Shown here piece after piece: positions 9,601 to 18,840 of a DNA stretch of 64,000 nt; position 1 is the first letter of the stretch; the number at the start of each line of letters is the position of its first letter. The stretch is from Verrucomicrobiota bacterium (GTDB lineage: Bacteria; Verrucomicrobiota; Verrucomicrobiia; Chthoniobacterales; Chthoniobacteraceae): positions 21,865 through 85,864 of the forward strand of contig VFJQ01000048.1 of assembly GCA_009885995.1 (NCBI GenBank). Direction: 5' to 3'. The notes below the pieces were generated by a model. That model searched no databases, was not told the origin of the DNA, and worked only from the letters and a program-made list of their open reading frames with translations. The translations under genes and the position numbers were made by a program.

Positions 9601-12600
9601 ACCGCTGCCTCTGTTGCACTCGGAGTGAAACTCTGCGGCGCAGTCGTATTCCCGTAGCTCGGCGTCAGTCCCCAGTCGAAGACCACCGTCGTCTGCGTAT
9701 CCAGCGGCGTCACCGTCCCGTTCAGTGTCGCGCCACTAGGCACAGGGTCCGTCGCCGGCAGCGTCGCCGCCACCGGCGCGCGACTCCCCGTGACGAAGCT
9801 CTGGTCCATCCCAAACGTCGTCCCGTCCGCGTTCGTCGCCTTCACCCGGTAGTGATACTCCGTCACCGGCGCCAGACCCGTGAGATTGAAAAACACGGAC
9901 TGCGCCCCCGCCCCCGCCGGCAGGTTCTGCCCCGCCGTCAAATTCCCGTAGCTCGGCGTCGTTCCCCACTCGAAGACCACATCCGTCGCCGAATCCAGCG
10001 GCGTCACCGTCCCGTTCAGCCGCGCTCCAGTCGCCGTCAACGCACTCTCCCCAGTCGTCGCCGCCGAGGGAGGTCGCCCCGTCGTCGTAAACGTCGCGTC
10101 GAGGCCGAGGCTGGTGCCGCCACCATTCGTCGCCAGAAGGCGGAAGTGATACAGCGTGTTCGGCAGCAACCCACTCAGCGGCGCCGACGCGGCGCCCGCC
10201 GCCGAGCCGCTGCCGAGATTCAGAGTGCTCGTTTGGCTGCCGTAGCTCGTCGTCATTCCGTATTCAAAGTAACCCGTCGTCGCCGCGCCGTTCGGATTCA
10301 CCGTGCCGCCAAGCGTCGCCGCGCTGAAGCTCACGCCGGACGCGGAGCCCGTCGTCACCACCGGCACGAGAGGCGTCGTGGTAAATGTGCTATCGAGCCC
10401 ATTGGTCGTGCCCTGCGCGTTCGTTGCGACGAGACGGAAGTGATACAGCGCATTCGGCATCAGCCCGCCCACCGCCGCCGCGATCCCCGTCGCCGAGTTG
10501 CCGCTGCCGACGTTCTGATCCGACGTGCGACTCCCGTAGCTAAGCGTCGTCCCATATTCGAAATATGCAGTCGTCGCTGCGGTGTTTGGATTCACCGAGC
10601 CTTGCAGCGTCACTGCATCCGTAGCGATCCCCGCTGCCGTTCCCGTGGCCACGCCGGGGGCAGAGGCGCCTCCCCCGGTAGGAGTGAAAAAAGCGACGTC
10701 GTCGCCGGCAGTCGAACCACCCGGATTCGTCGCCACAAAGCGATAGTGGTAAAGCGTGCCCGGATCGAGCCCGCTGACCAACGCCGAGACCGCCACCGCC
10801 GTGCTCCCGCTACCTACGGTTTGCTCGACTGTCTGGGTGCCATAGCTCGTGCTGGCCCCATATTGGAAATATCCGGTTGTCGCAGCACTATTCGGGGTTA
10901 CGGATCCTCGCAGCGTCGCGCCGGTGCTGGTGACGCCTTGGGCCGACTCCGAAGTGACCGCCGGTGCTACGGGAAGCGTAGTGAATGAACCGTCCAAGCC
11001 AAACGCCGTCCCGTCCGCATTGGTCGCCTTGACCCGGAAGTGGTATGCGGCTTGTGGAAGCAATCCCGTGAGTGCCGCGGAGACAGCCGTGGCACTGCCA
11101 CCTGCGGTGAGATTCTGAACAGCCGTAGTCATTCCATAGCTTACGGTCGGTCCCCACTCAAAGACAACCTGCGTCAGGGTGTCGAGTGGCGTTACAGACG
11201 CGTTCAAAGTAGCACCGGAAGCCATCAGCCCGCTTACACTTCCCGTCGTCGCCAGCGGGGCACGCCCGAGCGTGGTGAATGCCTGGTCCGCACCGACTAC
11301 CGTGCCGTCGCTGTTCGCCGCCTTGACCCGGAAGTGATATGTAGTCACGGGAGCCAATCCGCTGAGCAAGGCCGAAACCGAGGCAGCAGATGCGCTCCCA
11401 GTATAGTTCTGCACCATCGTCGAACTCCCGTAGCTGGTCGTCGTTCCCCACTCGAAGAACACTTGGGTGGTCGTGTCTAGCGGCGTCACCGTGGCGTTCA
11501 GCGTCGCCGCATCGACCGCGATGCCCGTAGCGCCTTGCGATGTCGCCAGCGGTGCACGCCCCGGCGTCGTGAATATTCGGTCGGCGCCAACCGTTGTGCC
11601 GTCACTGTTCGTCGCCTTGATCCGGAAGTGATACGTCATTACGGGCTGTAATCCCGTCAGTATTGCCAGCAGCGGTGCAGATGCGCTGCTCGCGGATAAG
11701 TTTTGCACGGTCGTTGTATTGCCGTAGCTCGTCGTCGCTCCCCATTCGAAGACCACCTGCGTCGGCGTATCATAAGGCGTCACCGAGCCATTTAATGTTG
11801 CTCCGTTGATCCCCAAACTCGTCGCCGAGTCGGTCGCCACGATGGGAAGCCTGCCCGTAGTTGTGAACGCCTGGTCGAGTCCATAGGCCGTCCCGTCGGC
11901 GTTGGTCGCCTTCACCCGGTAGTGGTAAGTGGTCAGCGGCTGCAAACCGCTGAGCGCTCTGGACACCGGGGTGGGATTGCTATTTGCACCCAAATTCTGG
12001 GACGAAGTCGTGCTTCCGTAGCTCACCGTGGTTCCCCACTCGAAGGCCACCGAGGTCGTCGAGTCATAGGGTGTCACCGTCGCTTTGAGCGTGACATTAA
12101 GGGCCGCTACGCTGGTCGGAGGATCGGTCGCTGCAAGGGGCGCTCGTCCCAGCGTGAGAAAGCTAGCATCGGCTCCGTAGCCGGTCCCTGCGCTATTGGT
12201 CGCCGCCACCCGGTAGTGGTAGGTGGTCTTGGGCGTAAGTCCGGTCAGCGTGACATTGACCGCCGTGGGTTCATTCGCCGCAACCGAAGATGGGGTCGAA
12301 GTCGCGCTGAATCCATAGCTGGCAGTCGGCCCATATTGGAAAACGACCGGAGCATTATCCCCGTTGGCGTCCACCGTGCCGGTTAGACTGGCTCCCGTTA
12401 AAGTGAGGCTGGAGGCAGCGCCTGTGGTGACCACGGGAACGGTCACCGGTCCGGCCTCGTAACGTTCCACTGTGAAGTCGTTGGTGGTCCCCGTGCCAGA
12501 ATAGCCAGAGGAGCCGGCTACGACGATCTTGCCGTCGCTCTGCACAGCCACTCCTCGCGCAGAGCCACTGCCCGGTGCTCTCTTGAGAATGCCCGTTCCA

Positions 12601-13705
12601 TTAAAGGAACCATCCAGGCTTCCATCGGAATTATAGCGCACCACGGTAAATGCCTCGTTGCCGAATGATCCTGTCCTCCCCGCCACTACGATCCTTCCGT
12701 CGCTTTGCAGCGCCATGCAGACGGGGATGTTGCCGGTGCCGGGAATAGTGCCCACGGCTGTAGTCACGATGCCGGTGCCATTGAAGGTCGGGTCTTGACT
12801 GCCGTCGGTTTTGTAGCGAGCCACCGCAAAACCCAAACCAGTGCCGGGGTCAGAGATTCCCGCCACCAAAATCTTTTGATCGCTCTGGATTGCTACAGCA
12901 TAACCGAGCGCATAAGAGCCAATCGAAGTAACAACCTTGCCACCGCTGTTGAAGGTAGGGTCGAGGCTTCCATTAGAATTGTAACGCGCCACCGCGAAGA
13001 AGTTTCCAGACCCCCCCACTTGAGTAACCCGCCACAACGATCTTGCCGTCAGTTTGCACGGCCAGCCCTTTTCCGCGGTCATTTCGCCCATCGAAACCCG
13101 TAGCGACTATGCCCGTGCCATTGAAGGTCGTGTCCAAAATGCCGTTGGTAGTGTAACGCACGACGCAGAAGTCCTCGTTACTCCCAGAAGGAACGCAATA
13201 TCCCGCGACCAGAATTTTGCCGTCCGCCTGAAGCGCCACCACCTCGGTAATCCCGGGGCTTGTAGGGAAACTCGTAAAAACCATCCCGGTCCCGTTGAAG
13301 GTCGAGTCGAGGACCCCACTCGCGGTAAAACGCATAACCCCGGGCCCAGTTCCCCGCGCGGCTATGAGAATTTTCCCGTCGACTTGCACTGCAACGCCCC
13401 CCCCCTGATGCTCCACTGACAGTTTGCCGACCGCCGGAACCAAAGCTGGAATCGAGAGTTCCGTTGGTATTGTAGCGCATCATACCTACCCGAGAAGGGG
13501 AAGAGAGAGAGCCCGCAACTACGATCTTTCCGTCACTTTGCAGCGCCATGCTGTCGGCTCCTTCCGACCCTCCTGCGGGTAGGAACTCTGTCGTCACCCG
13601 GCCCGTGCCGCCGAATGAAGGGTCCAAGTCCCATGGCGCGGCGGGCGCGGGCAGGACGGTGAGCCAGAGAGCGAGGAGCAGGCAGAGGGAGCGAGGCAAG
13701 TTCAT
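6636..13705 (-). pseudogene. Giant surface protein: delta-60 repeats, 15 FN3-like repeats, cadherin-like region; two frameshifts
   Basis: One gene of about 2,355 codons spread over three frames. It starts at ATG 13705 with a signal peptide (MNLPRSLCLLLALWLTVLP). Seven delta-60-type repeats follow (LDPSFGGTGRVTT, then LDSTFNGTG, LDTTFNGTG and so on, with VAVQ.DGKI.VAG). Then come 15 FN3-like repeats of about 95-100 residues (GATLNGTVTP...FEWGTT...YHYRVKATNADG; roughly 12445-7985), a cadherin-like segment (LNVIANDVNTDTG) and a C-terminal domain ending VRVFKID. The frame shifts at a run of 9 C (13397-13405, + strand) and at 7 C (13011-13017), both G runs in the coding strand. The joined product reads perfectly, so sequencing indels are likely. 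Typed as pseudogene only because it is broken as given. Confidence 0.8.
7985..12445 (-). repeat. Array of 15 diverged FN3-like coding repeats
   Basis: Within the giant surface protein gene, 15 consecutive units of about 290-300 bp encode the same pattern: a start such as APLATT or PPVVTT, then GATLNGTV(T/N)P, (F/Y)FE(W/Y)GTT.SYG, SGL.P.TTYHYR and A.FTT. Two subtypes alternate in blocks: one with TPLDTTTQVVFEWG and one with NPNGAATTGYFEYG. The blocky distribution suggests duplication of groups of repeats. The copies are diverged at DNA level, so assembly collapse is not obvious. Confidence 0.85.
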
Positions 13706-13847
13706 GCTGAGAGGCGGGGGCGAAGGTAGAAGTGTGGCTCTCCTTGATGCGAGGCAGCGACCGAAAAGGATGCCGCCAAGGAGACGACCGGACGCGGCGC
13801 GTGTCAACGCGCCATGTCGATGGAGCAAGGGGTGGCACCATTTCGCG

Positions 13848-14075
13848 TCAACCCCGCCCCTCCCGCACCGCGAGCCACTCGGCGGCGCGGACGTAGAGTT
13901 CCCTGGCGCTCGTGACGCCGAGCTTTTTCTTGAGGTTCTGCTGATGGCCCTCGACCGTCTTTCTCGAAATGCCGAGTTTCTCCGCGCTGGCGCTGCGGCG
14001 CAGGCCAGCGCCGAGCAGGGCAAAGCCTTCCTCCTCGCACGCCGTCAGGCCGGAAAGGTGTAGCTTCTTGTTCAT
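13848..14075 (-). CDS. Small stand-alone LuxR/GerE-type helix-turn-helix protein
   Basis: 75 residues from ATG 14075 (MNKKLHLSGLTACEEEGFAL). Almost the whole protein is a GerE-type DNA-binding domain: LTACEEEGFALLGAGLRRSA, EKLGISRKTVEGH, then NLKKKLGVTSARELYVRA. It matches the LTxRExEVL...IAxxLxISxKTVxxH...KLGV pattern of NarL/LuxR regulators. No receiver or ligand domain is present; the same frame extends upstream, but those residues overlap the dehydrogenase gene antiparallel-free region and look non-coding. It lies 101 bp downstream of the SDR gene on the same strand. Probably a transcription factor; targets unknown. Confidence 0.7.
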   Translation of the reverse strand: MNKKLHLSGLTACEEEGFALLGAGLRRSASAEKLGISRKTVEGHQQNLKKKLGVTSARELYVRAAEWLAVREGRG

Positions 14076-14176
14076 GCCGCGTGCCGGGATGGGAAAAGGC
14101 GCGAGTTGAGGCCATTCCGGCCCGTTTCTGACGGAAAGCAGCGCGTCCCGATGGCTGGGGCACACGCCCCGGGAAG

Positions 14177-14989
14177 CTAGATCGTCTGGCTCAAAAAGCC
14201 GCCGTCCACGCGGATGTCCGTGCCGGTGACGAAGCTCGATGCGGCCTGGCTGGCGAGGAAGACGCACGCACCGATCAGTTCGCTCGATTCGCCGAAGCGC
14301 GCCATCGGCGTGTGACTCCAGATCGCCAGCGTGCGCGGGCTGGGCGTTCCGTCGGGATTGAAGAGCAGCTTGCGGTTTTGCTCCGCGGGGAAGAAGCCGG
14401 GAGTGAGTGTGTTCACCCGCACGCCTTTGGTCGCCCACTCGCGGGCGAGGAAGTTCGAGAGCGAGAGCACGGCGGCCTTGCTCGCCGAGTAGGCGACGAC
14501 GCGGGAGAGCGGCAGGTGCGCGGAGACGCTGGCGATATTGATAATCGATCCCCTGCCCCGCTCGCACATCGCCGGGCCGAACTCCTGGCACGGCAGCAGG
14601 ACGCCGCCGACGAGGTTCAGGTCGAAGTTCGCACGCCAGTCATCGAGGCCGATGGTCTCGAAGGCGCGCTCGGCGGTGACGGTGACCTTCGGGTCATTCC
14701 CGCCCGCGGCGTTCACGAGGATGGTCGGCACACCGAGCGTGGCATTGATGCCATCGTGCGCGGCCTTCACCGAGCCGCGGTCCATCGCGTCTGCGCTGAA
14801 GAAGTGTGCGATCCCTCCTGCCTGCCGGATCGCGTGGACGCGGGCTTCGCCGCGTTCGGTGCTGCGGCCGAGCACGGCGACTTTCGCACCGGCCTGCGCG
14901 AGACCTTCCGCGAGCGCGCCGCCGAGCACGCCGGTGGCGCCGATGACGACGGCGACTTCATTTTTGAGATCAAAGAGGTTCGAGGACAT
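14177..14989 (-). CDS. SDR-family oxidoreductase, D-mannonate oxidoreductase-like
   Basis: 270 residues from ATG 14989 (MSSNLFDLKNEVAVVIGATG); an in-frame ATG five codons upstream is less likely. It is a classical short-chain dehydrogenase: glycine-rich nucleotide site GATGVLGGALAEGL, NAAGG after strand 4, a Ser in IINIASVSAH and the YSASK catalytic pair, ending with TGTDIRVDGGF. The long insertion after the active site and the NLFDLK start resemble the SDR mannonate/fructuronate oxidoreductases of the UxuB type used in hexuronate catabolism, which would fit the pectate lyase elsewhere in the window. Substrate is inferred, the fold is certain. Confidence 0.85.
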   Translation of the reverse strand: MSSNLFDLKNEVAVVIGATGVLGGALAEGLAQAGAKVAVLGRSTERGEARVHAIRQAGGIAHFFSADAMDRGSVKAAHDGINATLGVPTILVNAAGGNDPKVTVTAERAFETIGLDDWRANFDLNLVGGVLLPCQEFGPAMCERGRGSIINIASVSAHLPLSRVVAYSASKAAVLSLSNFLAREWATKGVRVNTLTPGFFPAEQNRKLLFNPDGTPSPRTLAIWSHTPMARFGESSELIGACVFLASQAASSFVTGTDIRVDGGFLSQTI

Positions 14990-15055
14990 AGGCGCGCACC
15001 ACATCGCAACCGCCCAACCAGCGCAAGCCCGGCGGGTTTCGCATCGTCAACCACC

Positions 15056-15146
15056 GGTAGGAACCGCACTGCCGCAGGCAGGTCGAGGCGGAAACATGGC
15101 GACAATCCTCAGCGGTCGCGGCGCGCTGGGGACAGCGCGCCCTACC
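15056..15146. repeat. Palindromic element, GTAG/CTAC-bounded (copy B3)
   Basis: Intergenic, just 3' of the DUF456 gene. Bounded by ggtag (15056-15060) and ctacc (15142-15146). The right hairpin is ggcgcgct-ggggac-agcgcgcc (15120-15141), an 8-bp perfect stem with the same six-base loop style as the copies at 51377 and 52080. The left side is degenerate (ctgcc-gca-ggcag inside ccgc/gcgg). A piece reading cctcagcggtc near 15107 is the complement of the right arm of the copy at 52080, so this copy looks like a scrambled or composite one. Confidence 0.6.
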
Positions 15147-15148
15147 TT

Positions 15149-15655
15149 TCACAGCCACACCGCGAGCGCGAACCACAGCACCATCGCGAGCGCGATCGTC
15201 AGCTTCCCGATCAAGCCCGCCGTCGTGCCGAGCAGCGTGCCCCACGTGGACTTCCCCGCGGCGACGAGTTCCTTGCCGCCGATCAATTCGCCGATGAGCA
15301 CTCCCGCGAGCGGCCCGATGAAGATCGCGGGCGGAAAGGAAAGTGAAAAGAACATCCCGACGATCGCACCGACGATCCCGCCGACCGCACCGAGTCGCGT
15401 CGCGCCGAAATATTTCGCGCCGACCGCGCCGCTCACGAAATCGATCGCGTAGCTGATGAGCATGAGCACGAGCAGCCCGCCGATCGTCCACCACGAGACG
15501 ATCGTGCCATCGGGATCAAGCGTGACCTTATGCACCACCGCGCCGGCTAGGATGAGCGTCGAGCCCGGCAGCAGCGGCAGCAGCGTGCCGACGAGGCCGA
15601 CGAGGATGAGACCGATCGTGAGCGTCCACCAAAGCCATTCGAGATTGTGCGTCAT
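15149..15655 (-). CDS. DUF456 family membrane protein
   Basis: 168 residues, strongly hydrophobic. Segments: LEWLWWTLTIGLILVGLVGT, then LLPGSTLILAGAVVHK, WWTIGGLLVLMLISYAIDFV, GGIVGAIVGMFFSLSFPPAI and GLIGKLTIALAMVLWFALAV. The LP.LPG...L.GA motif and the YAIDF..GAVGAKYFGATRLGA...GG..G motif are those of DUF456, a family of small inner-membrane proteins of unknown function. It is divergent from the peroxiredoxin gene with 87 bp between starts. Four to five membrane helices can be drawn. Confidence 0.88.
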   Translation of the reverse strand: MTHNLEWLWWTLTIGLILVGLVGTLLPLLPGSTLILAGAVVHKVTLDPDGTIVSWWTIGGLLVLMLISYAIDFVSGAVGAKYFGATRLGAVGGIVGAIVGMFFSLSFPPAIFIGPLAGVLIGELIGGKELVAAGKSTWGTLLGTTAGLIGKLTIALAMVLWFALAVWL

Positions 15656-15742
15656 GGAAATGTGAGTTGTCGCAGCGGGCAGCGCGCGCTACGAGGCCGA
15701 TCCGCTTAGACCAAAACCAGCAACCGCAACCACCTAAATCCC

Positions 15743-16210
15743 ATGCCTCTCTCAATCGGAACCAAAGCCCCCGTCTTCACCCTCAAGAGCAAGAAAGCCG
15801 ACGGGCTCGTCGACGTGACCTTGCCCGTGGCCGGCAAGACGACCGTCCTGCTCTTCTTCCCGCTCGCCTTCACCAGCGTATGCACCGACGAAATGTGCAG
15901 CGTCACACAAGGCCTCGGCTCCTTCGGCGGCGCCGAAGTGATCGCGATCAGCGTGGACAGCCCCTTCGCACAGGAAGCGTGGGCAAAGCAGAACAACATC
16001 GGCGTGCCGCTCGTGAGCGACCTGAACAAGGAAGCGACGAATGCCTACGGCGTGCTCTTCAAAGGCATCGCGGGGATCGGCGACAGCTCTGCGCGCGCGG
16101 CCTTCGTGGTCGATGCGGCCGGGCAGATCGTCTATTCCGAGCAGACCGCGACGCCGAAGGATCTGCCGAACTTCGACGCGATCAAAGCGAAGGTCGCCGA
16201 GCAGAAGTAG
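15743..16210 (+). CDS. Peroxiredoxin (AhpE/BCP-like, thioredoxin fold)
   Basis: 155 residues. Thioredoxin-fold peroxidase that would reduce peroxides using a thiol donor. [14 protein letters not shown] leads to [17 protein letters not shown], giving the peroxidatic Cys47 in the family context F(A/T)..C and a second Cys52 five residues later; [19 protein letters not shown] is the typical following strand-helix. The CxxxxC spacing could form an intramolecular disulfide, as in atypical 2-Cys enzymes. The usual PxxxTxxC motif reads PLAFTSVC. It is divergent from DUF456 and followed by a palindromic element before the TIGR00266 gene. Confidence 0.88.
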   Translation: MPLSIGTKAPVFTLKSKKADGLVDVTLPVAGKTTVLLFFPLAFTSVCTDEMCSVTQGLGSFGGAEVIAISVDSPFAQEAWAKQNNIGVPLVSDLNKEATNAYGVLFKGIAGIGDSSARAAFVVDAAGQIVYSEQTATPKDLPNFDAIKAKVAEQK

Positions 16211-16225
16211 CGCGCACCGTTTTCG

Positions 16226-16309
16226 CCGCAGCGGCGCAGAGGCACGGAGAAGGATGAGCATCATCCGCCGTGATCTTCTTTCTTTCTCTGCGCCTCTGCG
16301 CCTCCGCGG
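16226..16309. repeat. CGCAGAGGCGCAGAG-type intergenic palindrome (copy C1)
   Basis: Between the peroxiredoxin and TIGR00266 genes. The left arm 16226-16252 (ccgcagcggcgcagaggcac...) pairs with the right arm 16282-16309 (ctttctctgcgcctctgcg...), an imperfect inverted repeat of about 27 bp around a roughly 30-base centre. A related palindrome sits at 47851-47929. Such cgcctctgcg/cgcagaggcg repeats are, to my knowledge, widespread between genes in environmental bacteria. Confidence 0.65.
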
Positions 16310-16325
16310 TTCACCTCATCAAACC

Positions 16326-17330
16326 ATGAAAATCTACCACTACCTCATCACGCCCACGGCGCGCGAAACCGCGCCCGAGTCGCAGCTCCCCGACCTCGTC
16401 CTCGCCGGCACGCTCAAGCCGGAAACGATGGTGTGGACCGACGGCATGGCGCAGTGGACGCCCGCCGGCCAGGTGCTGCCGCAGCTTTTCTCGAAGACCG
16501 CCAGCGCACCGCCGCCGCTCCCGCCAAGCACCGGCGGCCAGCGCTCCCACGTCATCGACTTCGAGATCCACGGCGACGACATGCAGATGGTCGAGGTCGA
16601 ACTCGACCCCGGCGAGACCGTGATCGCCGAGGCCGGCGGCATGTGCTTCATGGAGGAAGGCATCGAGTTCGAGACGAAGATGGGCGACGGCTCCGCGCCG
16701 GTCAGCGGCTTCATGGGTGCGCTCAAGGCCATCGGCTCGCGCGTGCTCACCGGCGAGTCGATCTTCATGACGCATTTCACGAATCGGGGCGCTGGCCGCA
16801 AAGCGAAGGTCGCCTTCGCCGCACCGTATCCCGGCAAGATCGTGCCGCTCAACCTCGCCGAACTCGGCGGCGAAGTGCTTTGCGAAAAGGACGCGTTCCT
16901 CTGCGCCGCGTTCGGCACCAGCGTCGGCATCGCTTTCAACAAGAAACTCGGCGTTGGCTTCTTCGGCGGCGAAGGTTTCATCCTCCAGCGACTGCGCGGC
17001 GACGGGCTCGCGTTCGTTCACGCGGGCGGCACGATCGTCCGGCGTGAACTCAAAGGCGAGACGCTGCGCGTGGACACGGGCTGCCTCGTCGGCATGACCA
17101 CGGGGATTCAATACGACATCCAGCGCGCCGGGAACTTGAAGAGCATGTTCTTCGGCGGCGAGGGTCTCTTCCTCGCCACGCTGCGCGGCCACGGCACCGT
17201 GTGGCTGCAAAGCCTGCCGTTTTCACGCATGGCCGACCGCATCATCGCGCATGCTCCATCCAGCGGCGGCAGCGCGACCGGTGAAGGCAGCGTGCTCGGC
17301 GGCATCGGTCGGATGTTCGACGGGAACTAG
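16326..17330 (+). CDS. TIGR00266/AIM24 family protein with N-terminal GYF_2 domain
   Basis: 334 residues from ATG 16326 ([20 protein letters not shown]). Residues 1-60 form a GYF_2-like domain ([20 protein letters not shown], then WTPAGQV), common in PVC membrane proteins. After a Pro-rich linker ([12 protein letters not shown]) comes the TIGR00266/AIM24 domain: [36 protein letters not shown] in slightly varied form, then [20 protein letters not shown] and [20 protein letters not shown]. Function of the family is poorly known; a membrane-associated role is suggested by relatives. The coding end overlaps the GNAT gene end on the other strand by 4 bp. Confidence 0.9.
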   Translation: MKIYHYLITPTARETAPESQLPDLVLAGTLKPETMVWTDGMAQWTPAGQVLPQLFSKTASAPPPLPPSTGGQRSHVIDFEIHGDDMQMVEVELDPGETVIAEAGGMCFMEEGIEFETKMGDGSAPVSGFMGALKAIGSRVLTGESIFMTHFTNRGAGRKAKVAFAAPYPGKIVPLNLAELGGEVLCEKDAFLCAAFGTSVGIAFNKKLGVGFFGGEGFILQRLRGDGLAFVHAGGTIVRRELKGETLRVDTGCLVGMTTGIQYDIQRAGNLKSMFFGGEGLFLATLRGHGTVWLQSLPFSRMADRIIAHAPSSGGSATGEGSVLGGIGRMFDGN

Positions 17331-17821
17331 CCGAGCGCCCGCGCGAGGACGTAGTCGTCCATCACGAAGCCGCCGCCGATGTCGAACACCGCTTCCTTCA
17401 CGCGGCGGAAGCCCGCGCGTTCGTAGGCTCGCAGCGCGCGTTCGTTGCGCTTGTTCACTTGCAGCCGCAGCTCCGGCGCGCCGAGGTCACGCGCGACGAC
17501 GCAAGCGCGCTCGATCATCGCCCGCCCGTGGCCGCAGCCGTGAAGCTCCGTCAGCAGGTAGAGCTTGTTCAGCTTCGCGTGGCCGTCCTCCTCACGCGCG
17601 ATCGAGAGAAAGCCCGCGGGCTGTTCGTCGAGCAGCGCGAGTTCCCACACGACGCCGTCGCTCAGTTCACGCAGGATCGTCTCCGCCGAATACATCCACC
17701 CGAGCATATACTCCACCTGCGCCACGCCGATAATCGGCGGGTAATACGCACACCAGATTCGCTGCGCGAGATCGCGCAGCAGCGGCACGTCGGAGGCGGT
17801 CGAGCGGCGGAAGACGATCAC
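17327..17821 (-). CDS. GNAT family N-acetyltransferase
   Basis: 164 residues. I chose the GTG at 17821, which overlaps the upstream esterase stop (GTGA) and starts directly with [20 protein letters not shown]. Typical GNAT layout: N-terminal R.a...D...l..l, then [20 protein letters not shown] carrying the acetyl-CoA loop (here GCGHGRA for Q/RxxGxG/A), [20 protein letters not shown] and a C-terminal DDYVLAR. It acetylates an unknown amine substrate using acetyl-CoA. Last gene of the 21411-17327 operon. Family sure, substrate unknown. Confidence 0.88.
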   Translation of the reverse strand: MIVFRRSTASDVPLLRDLAQRIWCAYYPPIIGVAQVEYMLGWMYSAETILRELSDGVVWELALLDEQPAGFLSIAREEDGHAKLNKLYLLTELHGCGHGRAMIERACVVARDLGAPELRLQVNKRNERALRAYERAGFRRVKEAVFDIGGGFVMDDYVLARALG

Positions 17822-18840
17822 TTCAACACCGTCTCCAGAAATGCGTAAGCCTTCTCGCGCACCTCGGCCGGGAAGTCGTGCGGGCAGTCGGGATGCTCCA
17901 CCACAATCCCCTCGGGAGCACCGAGCAGCGCATACACCTCGCGCGCTGAAGCCACGACACGATCCACGCTCCGCCACTGGAAGTTCGCATCCTTCAGCGG
18001 CGCACTGATGAAGACGCGTCTCGGCGCGATAGCCGCGAGCAGCCCGTCGAAATCGAACGGGATCTCGTCGAGCCGGCCCGCATAACTCGCCAGCCGCGGC
18101 ATGTAGCGGTCCTGGCACCAGCCCTGGCCGTGAACCCAGCGCTTCGGATCGCCGCTCATGTAGTCGCGATAAGAGTCCAGCCCGCAGCTCGAGACGACCG
18201 CCTTGATCCGCTCGTCGAAGACCGCGGTATAGACCGAGCCGTGCCCGCCGAGCGAATGGCCGATCGCGCCATACGCGCCGTGCTTCACCTCAGACATGGC
18301 GTCGAGCAGATCGAGCGCGCGGACGTTGTCCCAAATCGCCTTCATCGTGCCGCTCGCGTAGCCGAGCGCGAAGATGTCGGGTTGGTATTTCGCGAACAGC
18401 GGATAGTTCGGCGCGAGCGTCACCCAGCCACGGTCGGCAAGCTCGCTCGCGTATTGCCGGTTCGGCGTCTTGTTGCCGAGCCCCTCGATCACCACCGCGT
18501 GGCCGATCTCGTTGTTCGTCCCATGCAGGCAGAGCGCCGCTGGTGCGGGCTTCCCGGCGAGCGCGCTCTTCGGAATGAGGAGATAAGCCGGCACGCGCGA
18601 GCCCGGCTCGCTCGCATACGTGATCAGCCGCCGCACATGGCTGCCGCAATCGACTTCCTCGCTCACCTGCACGTCGAGCGCGCATCGCTTCTCCGCGCCG
18701 GGCAGCGGCCCCATGATCTCCTGCGCCGCCGCGAGGATCGCTGCGCGGCGCTTCGGCCAGTCGGCGGCGTTCTTCACCGGCTGCAATTCGGCGGCAGCAG
18801 CGGTGCTCGCGACGAGTTGGAGGAACGTCCGGCGATTCAT
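17818..18840 (-). CDS. Alpha/beta hydrolase, acetylxylan esterase/dienelactone hydrolase-like
   Basis: 340 residues from ATG 18840, which overlaps the upstream VCBS gene stop (ATGA). Weak Tat/Sec leader (MNRRTFLQLVASTAAAAE). The body is an alpha/beta hydrolase: VPAYLLIPKSALAGKPAPAA, LCLHGTNNEIGHAVV (oxyanion region), YGAIGHSLGGHGSVYTA with the nucleophile Ser in GHSLGG, a later Asp in the PLKDANFQ area and a His in EHPDCPHDFP. PVC genomes carry many such secreted esterases next to carbohydrate genes. Substrate unknown. Confidence 0.87.
   Translation of the reverse strand: MNRRTFLQLVASTAAAAELQPVKNAADWPKRRAAILAAAQEIMGPLPGAEKRCALDVQVSEEVDCGSHVRRLITYASEPGSRVPAYLLIPKSALAGKPAPAALCLHGTNNEIGHAVVIEGLGNKTPNRQYASELADRGWVTLAPNYPLFAKYQPDIFALGYASGTMKAIWDNVRALDLLDAMSEVKHGAYGAIGHSLGGHGSVYTAVFDERIKAVVSSCGLDSYRDYMSGDPKRWVHGQGWCQDRYMPRLASYAGRLDEIPFDFDGLLAAIAPRRVFISAPLKDANFQWRSVDRVVASAREVYALLGAPEGIVVEHPDCPHDFPAEVREKAYAFLETVLK

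Noticed and set aside
7985..12445. Repeat array considered as CRISPR
   Set aside because: Units are about 295 bp, diverged and coding; no short identical repeats with unique spacers. No CRISPR or cas gene seen anywhere.
15666..15705. cagcgggcagcgcgcgctacgag as another GTAG/CTAC element
   Set aside because: Only one edge is present and no hairpin with the 8-bp plan can be drawn.
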